In this document: in pieces, positions 49,789 to 57,530 of the stretch
How the letters are laid out: every line of letters starts with the position of its first letter
How positions within the stretch are numbered: position 1 is the first letter of the stretch
DNA from: a virus
IMG/VR virus record: IMGVR_UViG_3300042540_001399
Span: 186,001-250,000 of that record
Length of the DNA stretch: 64,000 nucleotides
Strand: one strand, 5' to 3'
Program-made: the position numbers and the translations under genes
The notes under the pieces: model-generated
The model's database searches: none
What the model saw: only the letters and a program-made list of their open reading frames with translations
Told to the model about the DNA's origin: nothing

Positions 49789-49818
49789 AAAAACCCTCGA
49801 TAATTTCGGGGGTTTTTA
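49789..49818 (+). terminator. rho-independent terminator
   Basis: AAAACCCTCGA pairs with TCGGGGGTTTT. It ends the kinase-lysis operon that begins at 43792. Confidence 0.8.
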
Positions 49819-49854
49819 TTTTTGTAACATATTTATTATATAAAAATTAAATTT

Positions 49855-50511
49855 ATGAAAAAGTTGATAACTGAAAACGAAAAAAATAGAATTAGAAAAA
49901 TGAATTCTATTGATGAAAGTTTATTTTCAGATGTGTTGGCATCAATACAAAAATCAGAAACTTTTCAGGATCTTAAAAAGAAATTCAAGGAATTAACGGG
50001 TGTTGACTTTGAAGAAAAAGAAAAGTCGGGAGATGTAAGCAAAGATTTCAAAAATTATAAAATTACCGAACCTAATGATGATGACATCAAGTTTTATAAA
50101 AAAATACTTGAAAAATTGGACGCACCTAATACTAAAGAAAATTTAGCGTTTCTTTACGCGTGGAGACAAGCGGAGGGTGCAAAATCCGCCTTTAACCCTT
50201 TTAATACCACACAAGAAATGGATAGTTCAACATTTATGAACTGTCTGAAGAAAAAAGATAATAAGTGTATTGGGGGAGTTAGAAATTATAAATCTGAAAA
50301 AGATGGAATAGATGCTACAGTCAAAACTTTGAAAAATGGTAGATATGATTGTATTGTTAATGGTTTACAAAAAAATAAAGGGTCAAAAGATATCGCCAAA
50401 TGTAGTTCTTTAGATACTTGGGGAACAAAAGACGGTATTTTAAGAGTTTTAGATGGTGGTAAAATAAATCCACCTGAAATATCAAGATCCACAATAAAAA
50501 AAGTTGATTAA
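49855..50511 (+). CDS. leader-bearing lysozyme-like protein
   Basis: 218 aa. Leader MKKLITENEKNRIRKMNSID then ES. From about residue 80 the sequence (NLAFLYAWRQAEGAKSAFNP, then NYKSEKDGIDATVKTLKNG, RYDCIVNGLQ) resembles a lysozyme-fold hydrolase, with a candidate catalytic Glu in RQAEG. Probably particle-associated, given the leader. A motif ATATTTATT precedes it. Confidence 0.65.
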   Translation: MKKLITENEKNRIRKMNSIDESLFSDVLASIQKSETFQDLKKKFKELTGVDFEEKEKSGDVSKDFKNYKITEPNDDDIKFYKKILEKLDAPNTKENLAFLYAWRQAEGAKSAFNPFNTTQEMDSSTFMNCLKKKDNKCIGGVRNYKSEKDGIDATVKTLKNGRYDCIVNGLQKNKGSKDIAKCSSLDTWGTKDGILRVLDGGKINPPEISRSTIKKVD

Positions 50512-50512
50512 T

Positions 50513-51121
50513 ATGGAAGAATACGTAGGGATTATTATTGCGTTTATAACAGGTGTGTTGGGACCAATATTACTTTTATACTTGAAAAACAAATTAGAAA
50601 AAAAAGAAAAGCCAGACATGGTCAAAGACACTCTGAGAGTTGCTGAGTTGGTAAATAATAAAATTGAACATATTCGTGAAGAATTTAATGCCGATCGTGT
50701 TTGGGTTACACAATTTCATAATGGTGGTAATTTTTATCCTACAGGTAAATCAATGGCAAAATTTTCAATAATGTATGAAACAGTAAATTCTGGCGTTTCT
50801 TCAGTTCAAACTAATTTTCATAATATACCTGTTAACCTTTTTTCTAAGTCTATAAATCAATTATTAAATAACGATACTATTGAAATTGCCGACTACAAAG
50901 ATGAAACAATAGCAACTTACGGACTAAAATATATTGCTGAAGATACAGGTTGTAAATCAAGTTACTTATTTGCAATAAAAACAATTGATGAAAAGTTTAT
51001 TGGTACATTAGGTTTAGATTATACCAAAAGAAAAACTAAATTAGATATTGAATCTATAAATCATTTATTGGTTCACGCAACGTCTTTAGGTGGTGTTTTG
51101 ATGACACACTTGTCTGAATAA
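50513..51121 (+). CDS. membrane-anchored GAF-like protein
   Basis: 203 aa from the ATG at 50513. One N-terminal helix (YVGIIIAFITGVLGPILLLY), then a GAF-like domain (ADRVWVTQFHNGGNFYPTGK, later GCKSSYLFAIK and FIGTLGLDY). GAF domains bind small molecules; here it may sense a signal near the kinase operon. Confidence 0.7.
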   Translation: MEEYVGIIIAFITGVLGPILLLYLKNKLEKKEKPDMVKDTLRVAELVNNKIEHIREEFNADRVWVTQFHNGGNFYPTGKSMAKFSIMYETVNSGVSSVQTNFHNIPVNLFSKSINQLLNNDTIEIADYKDETIATYGLKYIAEDTGCKSSYLFAIKTIDEKFIGTLGLDYTKRKTKLDIESINHLLVHATSLGGVLMTHLSE

Positions 51122-51156
51122 TTTTTTATTACAAAAAAATTTATTATTTTTGTAGT

Positions 51157-51645
51157 ATGAATATTTTTTTTCTTGACTACGATACCCAAAAATGTGCACA
51201 ATATCATTGCGATAAACATGTGGTCAAGATGGTATTAGAAACTGCACAACTTTTATGTGGGGTTCATCATACAACCCCCCAAGTTACCCCCCAAGTTCCC
51301 TACAAGTTATCCCACAAAAATCACCCATGCGCAATATGGACTCGTGAAAGTTTATCAAACTACTTATATCTTTGTGATCTTGGTTTAGAATTATGTAATG
51401 AATATAGTTTTAGATATGGTAAAACACATAAGTCACAACAAGTAATCGAGTGGTGTCTTGATAATAAACCAAACATAGTTGATAAAGGTTTTACCACACC
51501 ACCAAAAGCAATGCCCGATGAATATAAAGTTTTTGACGTTATTGAATCTTATAGAAACTACTATCGTGGGGCAAAAAAAAGTTTTGCTTCATGGAAAAAT
51601 AGACAAATACCCGATTGGTTTCAAACTGATGAAGTATTTATATGA
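51157..51645 (+). CDS. conserved phage protein of the CDKHVVKM type
   Basis: 162 aa. MNIFFLDYDTQKCAQYHCDK, HVVKMVLETAQLL, HPCAIWTRES, NYLYLCDLGLELCNEYSFRYG, TPPKAMPD: a pattern I recognise as widespread in tailed phages but without an assured function; DNA-repair-like or nuclease roles are possible. A TATTTTTG box just upstream may be a weak host-type promoter. Confidence 0.75.
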   Translation: MNIFFLDYDTQKCAQYHCDKHVVKMVLETAQLLCGVHHTTPQVTPQVPYKLSHKNHPCAIWTRESLSNYLYLCDLGLELCNEYSFRYGKTHKSQQVIEWCLDNKPNIVDKGFTTPPKAMPDEYKVFDVIESYRNYYRGAKKSFASWKNRQIPDWFQTDEVFI

Positions 51646-51656
51646 TAAAATCATAT

Positions 51657-53183
51657 ATGAAAGGTTTATTAAATGAACATTTGACTAGAATAAGATCATT
51701 GATGTCTATCAATGAATCTTTAGTTGATGCATACCCAAAATTTTCGAAAAAAATATTTGATGAAGTAGACCCTACTTGGGGTGGTGGGCCAAATTCGCAT
51801 TCATCAAGACACCCTGATGCATCCGGCAAAGATTGGTTTAGTAATAACGCATACGACATCATGGCACCTGAAGGGACACCAATATATTCAATATCGGAAG
51901 GTTATGTTGATAAAATTACCGACAATCCACCAGGTTTAAGATCAGTTGGTGGTAAGAGAATTTATGGGGACAGTTTAACCATTAGAGGAACAGGGGGTGA
52001 TCCCGATGTTTTCTACACACATGTAACAAAAATTGTTGTTGAAGAGGGACAATACGTTGATAGGGGTCAATTATTAGCATTCATAATCAAAGGGGAGTTG
52101 GGTATACCTGAACACGTTCATGTTGCAGTAAAAGTTGGTGATGTGAAAGATTTCTTAGATGTTGATGGAAACATAAACAGAGTCAATATTGATTTAGTGG
52201 ATAGACTAAAAATCTTACCAACAAACAAGGAACTTGAAGTGACAACCGACCCAAAAACAATAATGGGCGCTGCGGCCGGTCTTACCGCATCAGCTATAAG
52301 TTCTTTAAATATTAATAGACCTGAGTCTGACATCAGTGGCATTGCAACAAGATTCGGTATTAAAGATACTGATGTTAACATGGATTCGGTATCAGGTGTT
52401 TTGAATAAAATAATATTATCTTCTGAAGGTCTTGGTACTGATGAAACTGGAATTCATGATGCAATAAAGAAATTAAAAAGTTGTTATGAACTTGATGAAA
52501 TTAACAAAATTGTAGAAAGAAAAGAAATCGACGGAAAAAAATACAAAGACATTTATGATTATATAAATAGTGAAATGAATTATGGTGATGAGCTGTTTGT
52601 AAAAAGTTTAGTAAAAACCATAAATAATATATGTCCTGATACCGTAACTGATAAAGGTACTCAAATAGTGAAAGTAACAAGATCATCATCTTTAGGATCT
52701 GGAATCGATAGAGTCAGTCCTATAAAATTATTAAATGATCTAAAATCATATGGATTATCTGATAAGGCCGCCAAAGGTGTTGTTGCGAATGCTTTTGGTG
52801 AAAGTGGGTTTAACGTTAAGGCTAAAGGAGATTCTGGACCCAACGCCGAAAACAACACAAGATCAATAAATATAGATGGTAAAAAATACTGTTCGTTTGG
52901 ATTGTGGCAATATAATGTCTGTGGTGGTATGGGGGTTTCTTATTTGAAGAACTATAATATAGATGTTGACAGATCAACAGACGCTGAAAAAATCAGGGTT
53001 CTATTTGATTATAATAAACAAATTGAATTTATGTCTAAAAGAATTAAAGAAGAACAATCCAAAAGCGAAAAAGATGTTAGAACATGGATTGATTGGATTG
53101 TTGATAATGTAGAAAGACCATCAGATAGATACGGTGCAAAAATGAAAAGACAAGAATTTGCAAAACAACAAGGTTGGTCTTAA
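51657..53183 (+). CDS. M23-like domain plus phage tail lysozyme, leader-bearing
   Basis: 508 aa from 51657; an in-frame ATG at 51642 overlaps the previous stop and cannot be excluded. Leader MKGLLNEHLTRIRSLMSINE. M23-like domain (residues about 45-170): NNAYDIMAPEGTPIYSISEG has Asn in place of the first zinc His, while HVHVAV keeps HxH. C-terminal lysozyme domain from about 345: GLSDKAAKGVVANAFGESGF (catalytic Glu in GESGF), SFGLWQYN. One half may be inactive; the lysozyme half looks intact. Confidence 0.82.
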   Translation: MKGLLNEHLTRIRSLMSINESLVDAYPKFSKKIFDEVDPTWGGGPNSHSSRHPDASGKDWFSNNAYDIMAPEGTPIYSISEGYVDKITDNPPGLRSVGGKRIYGDSLTIRGTGGDPDVFYTHVTKIVVEEGQYVDRGQLLAFIIKGELGIPEHVHVAVKVGDVKDFLDVDGNINRVNIDLVDRLKILPTNKELEVTTDPKTIMGAAAGLTASAISSLNINRPESDISGIATRFGIKDTDVNMDSVSGVLNKIILSSEGLGTDETGIHDAIKKLKSCYELDEINKIVERKEIDGKKYKDIYDYINSEMNYGDELFVKSLVKTINNICPDTVTDKGTQIVKVTRSSSLGSGIDRVSPIKLLNDLKSYGLSDKAAKGVVANAFGESGFNVKAKGDSGPNAENNTRSINIDGKKYCSFGLWQYNVCGGMGVSYLKNYNIDVDRSTDAEKIRVLFDYNKQIEFMSKRIKEEQSKSEKDVRTWIDWIVDNVERPSDRYGAKMKRQEFAKQQGWS

Positions 53184-53245
53184 TTTTTTTTTAGTACCTA
53201 TTGTTTTATAGTTTTATTATTTATATAATTAAAAAAAAAGAAAAA

Positions 53246-53389
53246 ATGGAAGATATCAATCAATTAGAAAATGAAATTTTTGCCTACATCAATGATAAAG
53301 GTCAAGAAGTTTTTACACCTAATTTTGAATTTGCGAACATCATGGCAAAAAAATATGGTACTTTAAAAGTTTTTGTACAAAAATTTTAA
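53246..53389 (+). CDS. small hypothetical protein
   Basis: 47 aa: MEDINQLENEIFAYINDKGQ, then FEFANIMAKKYGTLKVF. Late-type motif (TTATTTATATA) upstream. Unrecognised. Confidence 0.6.
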   Translation: MEDINQLENEIFAYINDKGQEVFTPNFEFANIMAKKYGTLKVFVQKF

Positions 53390-53408
53390 AAAAAAAATTA
53401 CAAAGTAC

Positions 53409-53439
53409 TTGACAGATACAAATAAATGTAGTAACTTTG
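53409..53439 (+). promoter_or_regulatory. Bacteroidota host-type promoter of the giant RNA
   Basis: TTG (53409-53411), 20 nt, TAACTTTG (53432-53439). It predicts a start near 53446. Confidence 0.78.
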
Positions 53440-53445
53440 TAAAAC

Positions 53446-54433
53446 AAATCAGGAAAAGACCTGAAACGTTCTTTGAAAAATAGATTATCCGTTCAGGAAA
53501 AGTTTTGTCAGATTCTATGACAAGTAATTGGAATGAAATTTCCATCTTTGAATGATAAAGATATTGGGCCGTGTATAGTCCATAAAATAAACTACGAAAG
53601 TAGGATAAAGTGAACCCTTAAGTGTGTTGGGTTTGCGGCTTCTTCGGGAGCTTGAGTACACAAGCGGGATACCATTTTGGCTTTAGTATTGAGGGCAACG
53701 CTGTAAAGAATAAGGCAAAATGATTTGGCGATGTGGGTCGTCTGATTGAGGTGGGAACACCAATAGGAATAACCCGTAGGAATATTGCAAGACTCAAAGT
53801 CATCCAACTTTAATATTGCGTTTTCCAATATAATAGGTTACTTAAAACCAAGTGGAAGGACCACAAGGTAAGATGTAGAACGAGTGGTGTCGCTAACATC
53901 CTTCACTCAGGTTTACCAAAACCCGGTGATGAAGTAGTCTAAAAATATGGAGGTAGGGATATCTCACGGAGTAGTTGAGTATCGACTCGTTCAAAAGATG
54001 GGTTGGCTCGGTTGGCGGACCACTACTTCGACAATCCACGACACAAAACTTATGACTATTGAATTAAGTCCATTAATTAATACATTAAGGAAAAGTGTCC
54101 GTCAGGTTTGGATGAAAGGTGACTACATAGTAATGAGCCGTTCATTGCACACAGAGATCCCAAGTCGATGTGTAATTATCCGAAAAACCTTTAGTCCCGC
54201 AAGGACGAGTTGGGAAGGCATTCTCGAAAAGAGTAGATTAGGATGAGAGTAATTCAAACCTTAAGGAGTGGTAAACCTAAAAGACCGTCACTGAGAAATA
54301 CTTCTCAAAAGGAAGTGGATAAGAGTAGAAACAATAATGACTCTAAAGGTTCTCACACAAACGTGTAATCTCAGCGTTTTATTTTAATGGAGCCACCGGT
54401 AAAGAACATTAGGGACTGATAGTCCCTTTTTTG
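53446..54433 (+). ncRNA. giant structured non-coding RNA (GOLLD/ROOL-like candidate)
   Basis: About 990 nt between a perfect host-type promoter and a terminator. Its base composition is clearly richer in G/C than the flanking genes. It contains many stable-loop hairpins (CTTCGG, CCGCAAGG and CTCAAAAGGAG types), no plausible protein frame, and short frames on both strands that lack phage-like codon use. Size, isolation and phage context fit the giant ornate phage RNAs GOLLD and ROOL. Class membership is inference; it may be a new class. Confidence 0.75.
54411..54433 (+). terminator. rho-independent terminator of the giant RNA
   Basis: AGGGACT and AGTCCCT around a GAT loop, then TTTTTTG. Confidence 0.85.
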
Positions 54434-54452
54434 TTTTATAATATTTATATAT

Positions 54453-54662
54453 ATGACAACAATTCACGAAGTCCAACAAGTTCTAACAGTAAACACTCCT
54501 TTTGGCGAAGCTCAAGTTTTATTTATTATTGATTATGGAATCCATAGAAATTCAATATGGGTATGTTCATCATTTGATGATGGTAAAATAAGACATTTTG
54601 ATACCAATCAGATATCTGTTACAATAAATCATACATTAAATTTCAATATGAAAGATAAATAA
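54453..54662 (+). CDS. small beta-rich hypothetical protein
   Basis: 69 aa: MTTIHEVQQVLTVNTPFGEA, VLFIIDYGIHRNSIWVCS, then FDTNQISV. It fits a small beta-barrel. An ATATTTATA motif lies immediately upstream. Unrecognised. Confidence 0.7.
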   Translation: MTTIHEVQQVLTVNTPFGEAQVLFIIDYGIHRNSIWVCSSFDDGKIRHFDTNQISVTINHTLNFNMKDK

Positions 54663-54683
54663 TTGCTTTTTCTGATTTATCAT

Positions 54684-54692
54684 ATATTTATT
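54684..54692 (+). promoter_or_regulatory. candidate phage late promoter motif ATATTTATT
   Basis: Variant nonamer, 43 nt before the ATG at 54736. Confidence 0.4.
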
Positions 54693-54735
54693 ATTAAAAA
54701 TATAATAAAATAATAAAAAAAACAAAATTAAAATT

Positions 54736-55197
54736 ATGAAAAGAATTGTTAGATTAACTGAGTCAGATCTTACTAGAATAGTAAGAAGAGTTATTAGCGA
54801 ACAAACAAAACCATCGGCTAAGGATTATTTTGTCAACGAAAATCAAACTTCAATGCCAGGAGGGACAAACTTTTTTGCCGTAACTTCGGTTGGAGCTCCT
54901 ACACCAATTAAAGATGGAAATTACAAAAGTTTCCAAGTAACTGTTTCAGGTGTCCAATATTATAAAAGTACTAGTGGTGAAGGATGGAAAAAAACAAGAA
55001 ATTTTACAGAAAAACTACAACACAGATGTGGAGCTAAAGCTAACTTTTGGGCCGCAGAGTGGAATGGTGGTATTCCTGAAGTAGATACGGGTTCTGCGGG
55101 ATATGTATCAAAAATGGGAGGTGGATTAGAGTCGACTTCAAATACGTACTGTAATTCAAAAGGAGCTAAGAACCAATCAAGTATTGGACTTATGTAA
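54736..55197 (+). CDS. leader-bearing protein, canonical ESDLTRIVRRVISE
   Basis: 153 aa. The first 22 residues are identical to those at 7316 although the rest of the two proteins is unrelated. The mature part is beta-rich with CGAKANFWAAEW and C-terminal CNSKGAK, suggesting a disulfide or metal pair. The unrelated bodies with an identical leader are the best single proof that the leader is a separate module. Confidence 0.82.
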   Translation: MKRIVRLTESDLTRIVRRVISEQTKPSAKDYFVNENQTSMPGGTNFFAVTSVGAPTPIKDGNYKSFQVTVSGVQYYKSTSGEGWKKTRNFTEKLQHRCGAKANFWAAEWNGGIPEVDTGSAGYVSKMGGGLESTSNTYCNSKGAKNQSSIGLM

Positions 55198-55216
55198 TCA
55201 AAATACAAACAAATAA

Positions 55217-55243
55217 AAAAACCCTCAATTGAGGGTTTTTTTA
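55217..55243 (+). terminator. rho-independent terminator
   Basis: AAAACCCTC pairs with GAGGGTTTT, followed by T-rich DNA. Also usable in the opposite direction by the gene at 55265. Confidence 0.82.
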
Positions 55244-55264
55244 TTTTATTAATATAGTTCTTGA

Positions 55265-55816
55265 TTATTTGTCAAAAACATTTGTATCACTATCGGTGAA
55301 CATTTCATTAAAATCCCTAGTATCTACAGAATATACCCCTTTGTAGTCATCACCATCCTTCCAAATAATTTGTAACTTAGGGTAGTTAGGATTATCTTTC
55401 AAATTGATGATCATTAATTTTTCTGTAATATCATTGTAATACCCTGTTTTATCTGTTACTGAAAAAAATGCAAAATCGGCGTTAGATTTAATCATTTTAA
55501 TATCTAAAGTGTATGTTTTATCAACGATAGAGTCATTTTGGTCGTAATCATAAAAATGATGACTTAATACGTTTTTATCAAAATCAAAAGTATAAATTTG
55601 AAATCCTTCAGTGATAGAATCACTAATTTTATTTTTGAATGAACCTACAGACATTGGGAAATCGGTATAATCAATCTGTTTTGTTGAATTAACAAAGATT
55701 TGTTTGGTCCCATCCAAAGGTTGTGATTTTGTCCCTGTGAATACTTCTTTAGTAACAAAAGATGAAAAAAGTACTATTGATAAAAGTACGAAGATGGATT
55801 TGAAGATTGTTTTCAT
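55265..55816 (-). CDS. secreted hypothetical protein
   Basis: 183 aa with an N-terminal signal peptide (MKTIFKSIFVLLSIVLFSSF). The mature part is beta-rich (FDFDKNVLSHHFYDYDQND, ADFAFFSVTDKTG). No family recognised. Third small secreted protein on the minus strand besides the two CAP proteins. Confidence 0.75.
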   Translation of the reverse strand: MKTIFKSIFVLLSIVLFSSFVTKEVFTGTKSQPLDGTKQIFVNSTKQIDYTDFPMSVGSFKNKISDSITEGFQIYTFDFDKNVLSHHFYDYDQNDSIVDKTYTLDIKMIKSNADFAFFSVTDKTGYYNDITEKLMIINLKDNPNYPKLQIIWKDGDDYKGVYSVDTRDFNEMFTDSDTNVFDK

Positions 55817-55938
55817 GGGTTTTTATTTTTTAGTTATTAAATTATTAATAATACAAATATATGTGGTTTTTTTTAATTTACAAACACAAAATTTGTTTTT
55901 TTTCTTTTTTCCCCATCAAATATGATGGGGATTTCAGA

Positions 55939-56329
55939 TGGTGGAGGCGGAGGGACTCGAACCCTCGTCCATAATATCCTGTCAGATAAGGACTACATGT
56001 TTAGGTTGATATTTTCTAATATCCCAAAATAGTTGATTTGTTCTTCACCATCGTAAATCAACAACCAATGGTCCCGAATCGGATTTAGAGAGCCATCCGG
56101 TGTGCTCTATCAAACTACGACTTCTGTTGCTAGGTTATATGTCTGCCGACCCCCCGTTTCCGTAAACTTCTTAAGCTACAGTAACTTCAGAACCTCTTAC
56201 TAATCCAAGAGTTTCCATTTTGTTTAGCACATTGCCAGTTGTTTTCTAAGTCAGTTTTTAAAGAGATTAACTCAGTCCCTACATGCCCTTATTCTTCAGC
56301 CAATACCTGTCAAATCCAAAAACGCCCCC
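55939..56329 (-). ncRNA. ssrA: transfer-messenger RNA (tmRNA)
   Basis: 391 nt on the minus strand. The 5' end GGGGGCG pairs with CGCCTCC before ACCA (with the Ala-defining G3-U70 pair); the 5' part has TTTTTGGATTTGACAGG, typical of tmRNA; the 3' part has GAGGG-TTCGAGT-CCCTC. CCA is encoded. A helix CTGAGT/ACTTAG ends ten bases before a GGC codon that fits the resume codon. The predicted tag is 21 residues (GNVLNK... ending SEVTVA) then TAA, at 56171-56236. It rescues stalled ribosomes and tags products for proteolysis. Confidence 0.93.
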
Positions 56330-56421
56330 ATATTTTCAATGAACTTTTAATATAAATATTATAAGTACAAATATAAGTACTATTTTAATTATATCCAAAT
56401 TTGGGTATATTTATTTTTAAG

Positions 56422-57501
56422 ATGTCTGAACACAGTGAAATATACGATTTTTTGAAAAAAGTTTCCAAAGGTGACACATCATTTATGCCATATAGTAGAT
56501 GGAATTTACCTTACCCAATTTATGATATAAAGTATAACAGCCAATCACCAGCGTCAAGTGTTATTTGGATTGAATTTGAAAATACCGAAAAATATTTAAA
56601 TGCCTTAGGGATCGATGATGATGAAGATATATTTGTTTGGAATAGATTTATGGAAAATTACTATTATGACGATTATGATTACTACCGTTATGAAGAAGAT
56701 TGGAAAGAAGGTTATATTATAAAAGATTTCAATCCTGAAAACATCCGATTAGTTGAAAATATACTTATGTTATCTAATCCTTCATTAAGTCTAGATATTA
56801 ATAATGATGAAAGTTGTTCTAATGTTTCCTTGTATTTGTCAAGAAGATTTGATGATATTGATTACATTATTAGTGAATTTGGTAATCTAAATGAAGATTG
56901 TAAACGAAGAGCGGTAGTTGACGTTTTAGATAATGAAACTAAAAATCCATTTCGTAAATTTGGTATCACTGAAATTTATAAAAGACACAGATTCAAAACT
57001 ACTGTTAATGTGTTATTACATTGGTATAACGTAATTGACAATAAAGAATTAGACCTAATTGAATTATTACAAGAACTACTGAAAAAATTTGATAATGAAA
57101 GTAGAGGTAATTGGTATGAGTTAGAATATAATGTTTGGTGTGATGATTTTGACAATGAATCGTTTCAAAAGGAAACAAAAAGAAACTTAGAAAAAATTAT
57201 AGAAAATTTGGAAGAAAGTATTGAAGGAAAGGTTGATCTTGAAACAATAAATTCCTTATATAATAAAGTCATAAGTTTGGGTGGGTTTGGTAGATGGATT
57301 AATATTAAAGAAAAGAAAGCTGAAGTTAACTTTAGAGATTTGGATACTAAAAAAGGGATACTAAAATTTTACTATAGAAGCCCACAAACCGGAAAGGCAA
57401 CTGAAGAAAGGTCTGTCAAAAATTTGGAAGAACTCAACTTATCACTTTATCAACCTGAGCTTTTTGAGCATGTAAAAAAAATCAAGAAAATTATATTGTA
57501 A
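56422..57501 (+). CDS. hypothetical protein
   Basis: 359 aa from the ATG at 56422, just after a GTATATTTATT motif. The N-terminal part is acidic and Tyr-rich, the middle helical, and the C-terminal 60 residues beta-rich and basic (ILKFYYRSPQTGKATEERSV). No motif recognised. Confidence 0.75.
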   Translation: MSEHSEIYDFLKKVSKGDTSFMPYSRWNLPYPIYDIKYNSQSPASSVIWIEFENTEKYLNALGIDDDEDIFVWNRFMENYYYDDYDYYRYEEDWKEGYIIKDFNPENIRLVENILMLSNPSLSLDINNDESCSNVSLYLSRRFDDIDYIISEFGNLNEDCKRRAVVDVLDNETKNPFRKFGITEIYKRHRFKTTVNVLLHWYNVIDNKELDLIELLQELLKKFDNESRGNWYELEYNVWCDDFDNESFQKETKRNLEKIIENLEESIEGKVDLETINSLYNKVISLGGFGRWINIKEKKAEVNFRDLDTKKGILKFYYRSPQTGKATEERSVKNLEELNLSLYQPELFEHVKKIKKIIL

Positions 57502-57526
57502 TTGTTAATTAATTTTCATAAATTTG
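57496..57526 (+). promoter_or_regulatory. Bacteroidota host-type promoter
   Basis: TTG (57496-57498), 20 nt, TAAATTTG (57519-57526), 4 nt before the ATG at 57531. Confidence 0.75.
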
Positions 57527-57530
57527 TATA

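Noticed and set aside
53592-53828. Minus-strand open frames across the giant RNA
   Set aside because: They arise from the G/C-richer structured sequence; no start signals and no phage-like composition.
53947-54246. A 99-residue open frame inside the giant RNA
   Set aside because: Composition and codon use differ from every neighbouring gene, it spans predicted hairpins, and the promoter and terminator bracket the whole RNA.
53446-54433. Fragment of ribosomal RNA
   Set aside because: None of the universally conserved rRNA segments is visible.
55911-55930. CCCCATCA/TGATGGGG hairpin as tmRNA terminator
   Set aside because: Read in the direction of the tmRNA it is followed by A-rich, not T-rich, sequence.
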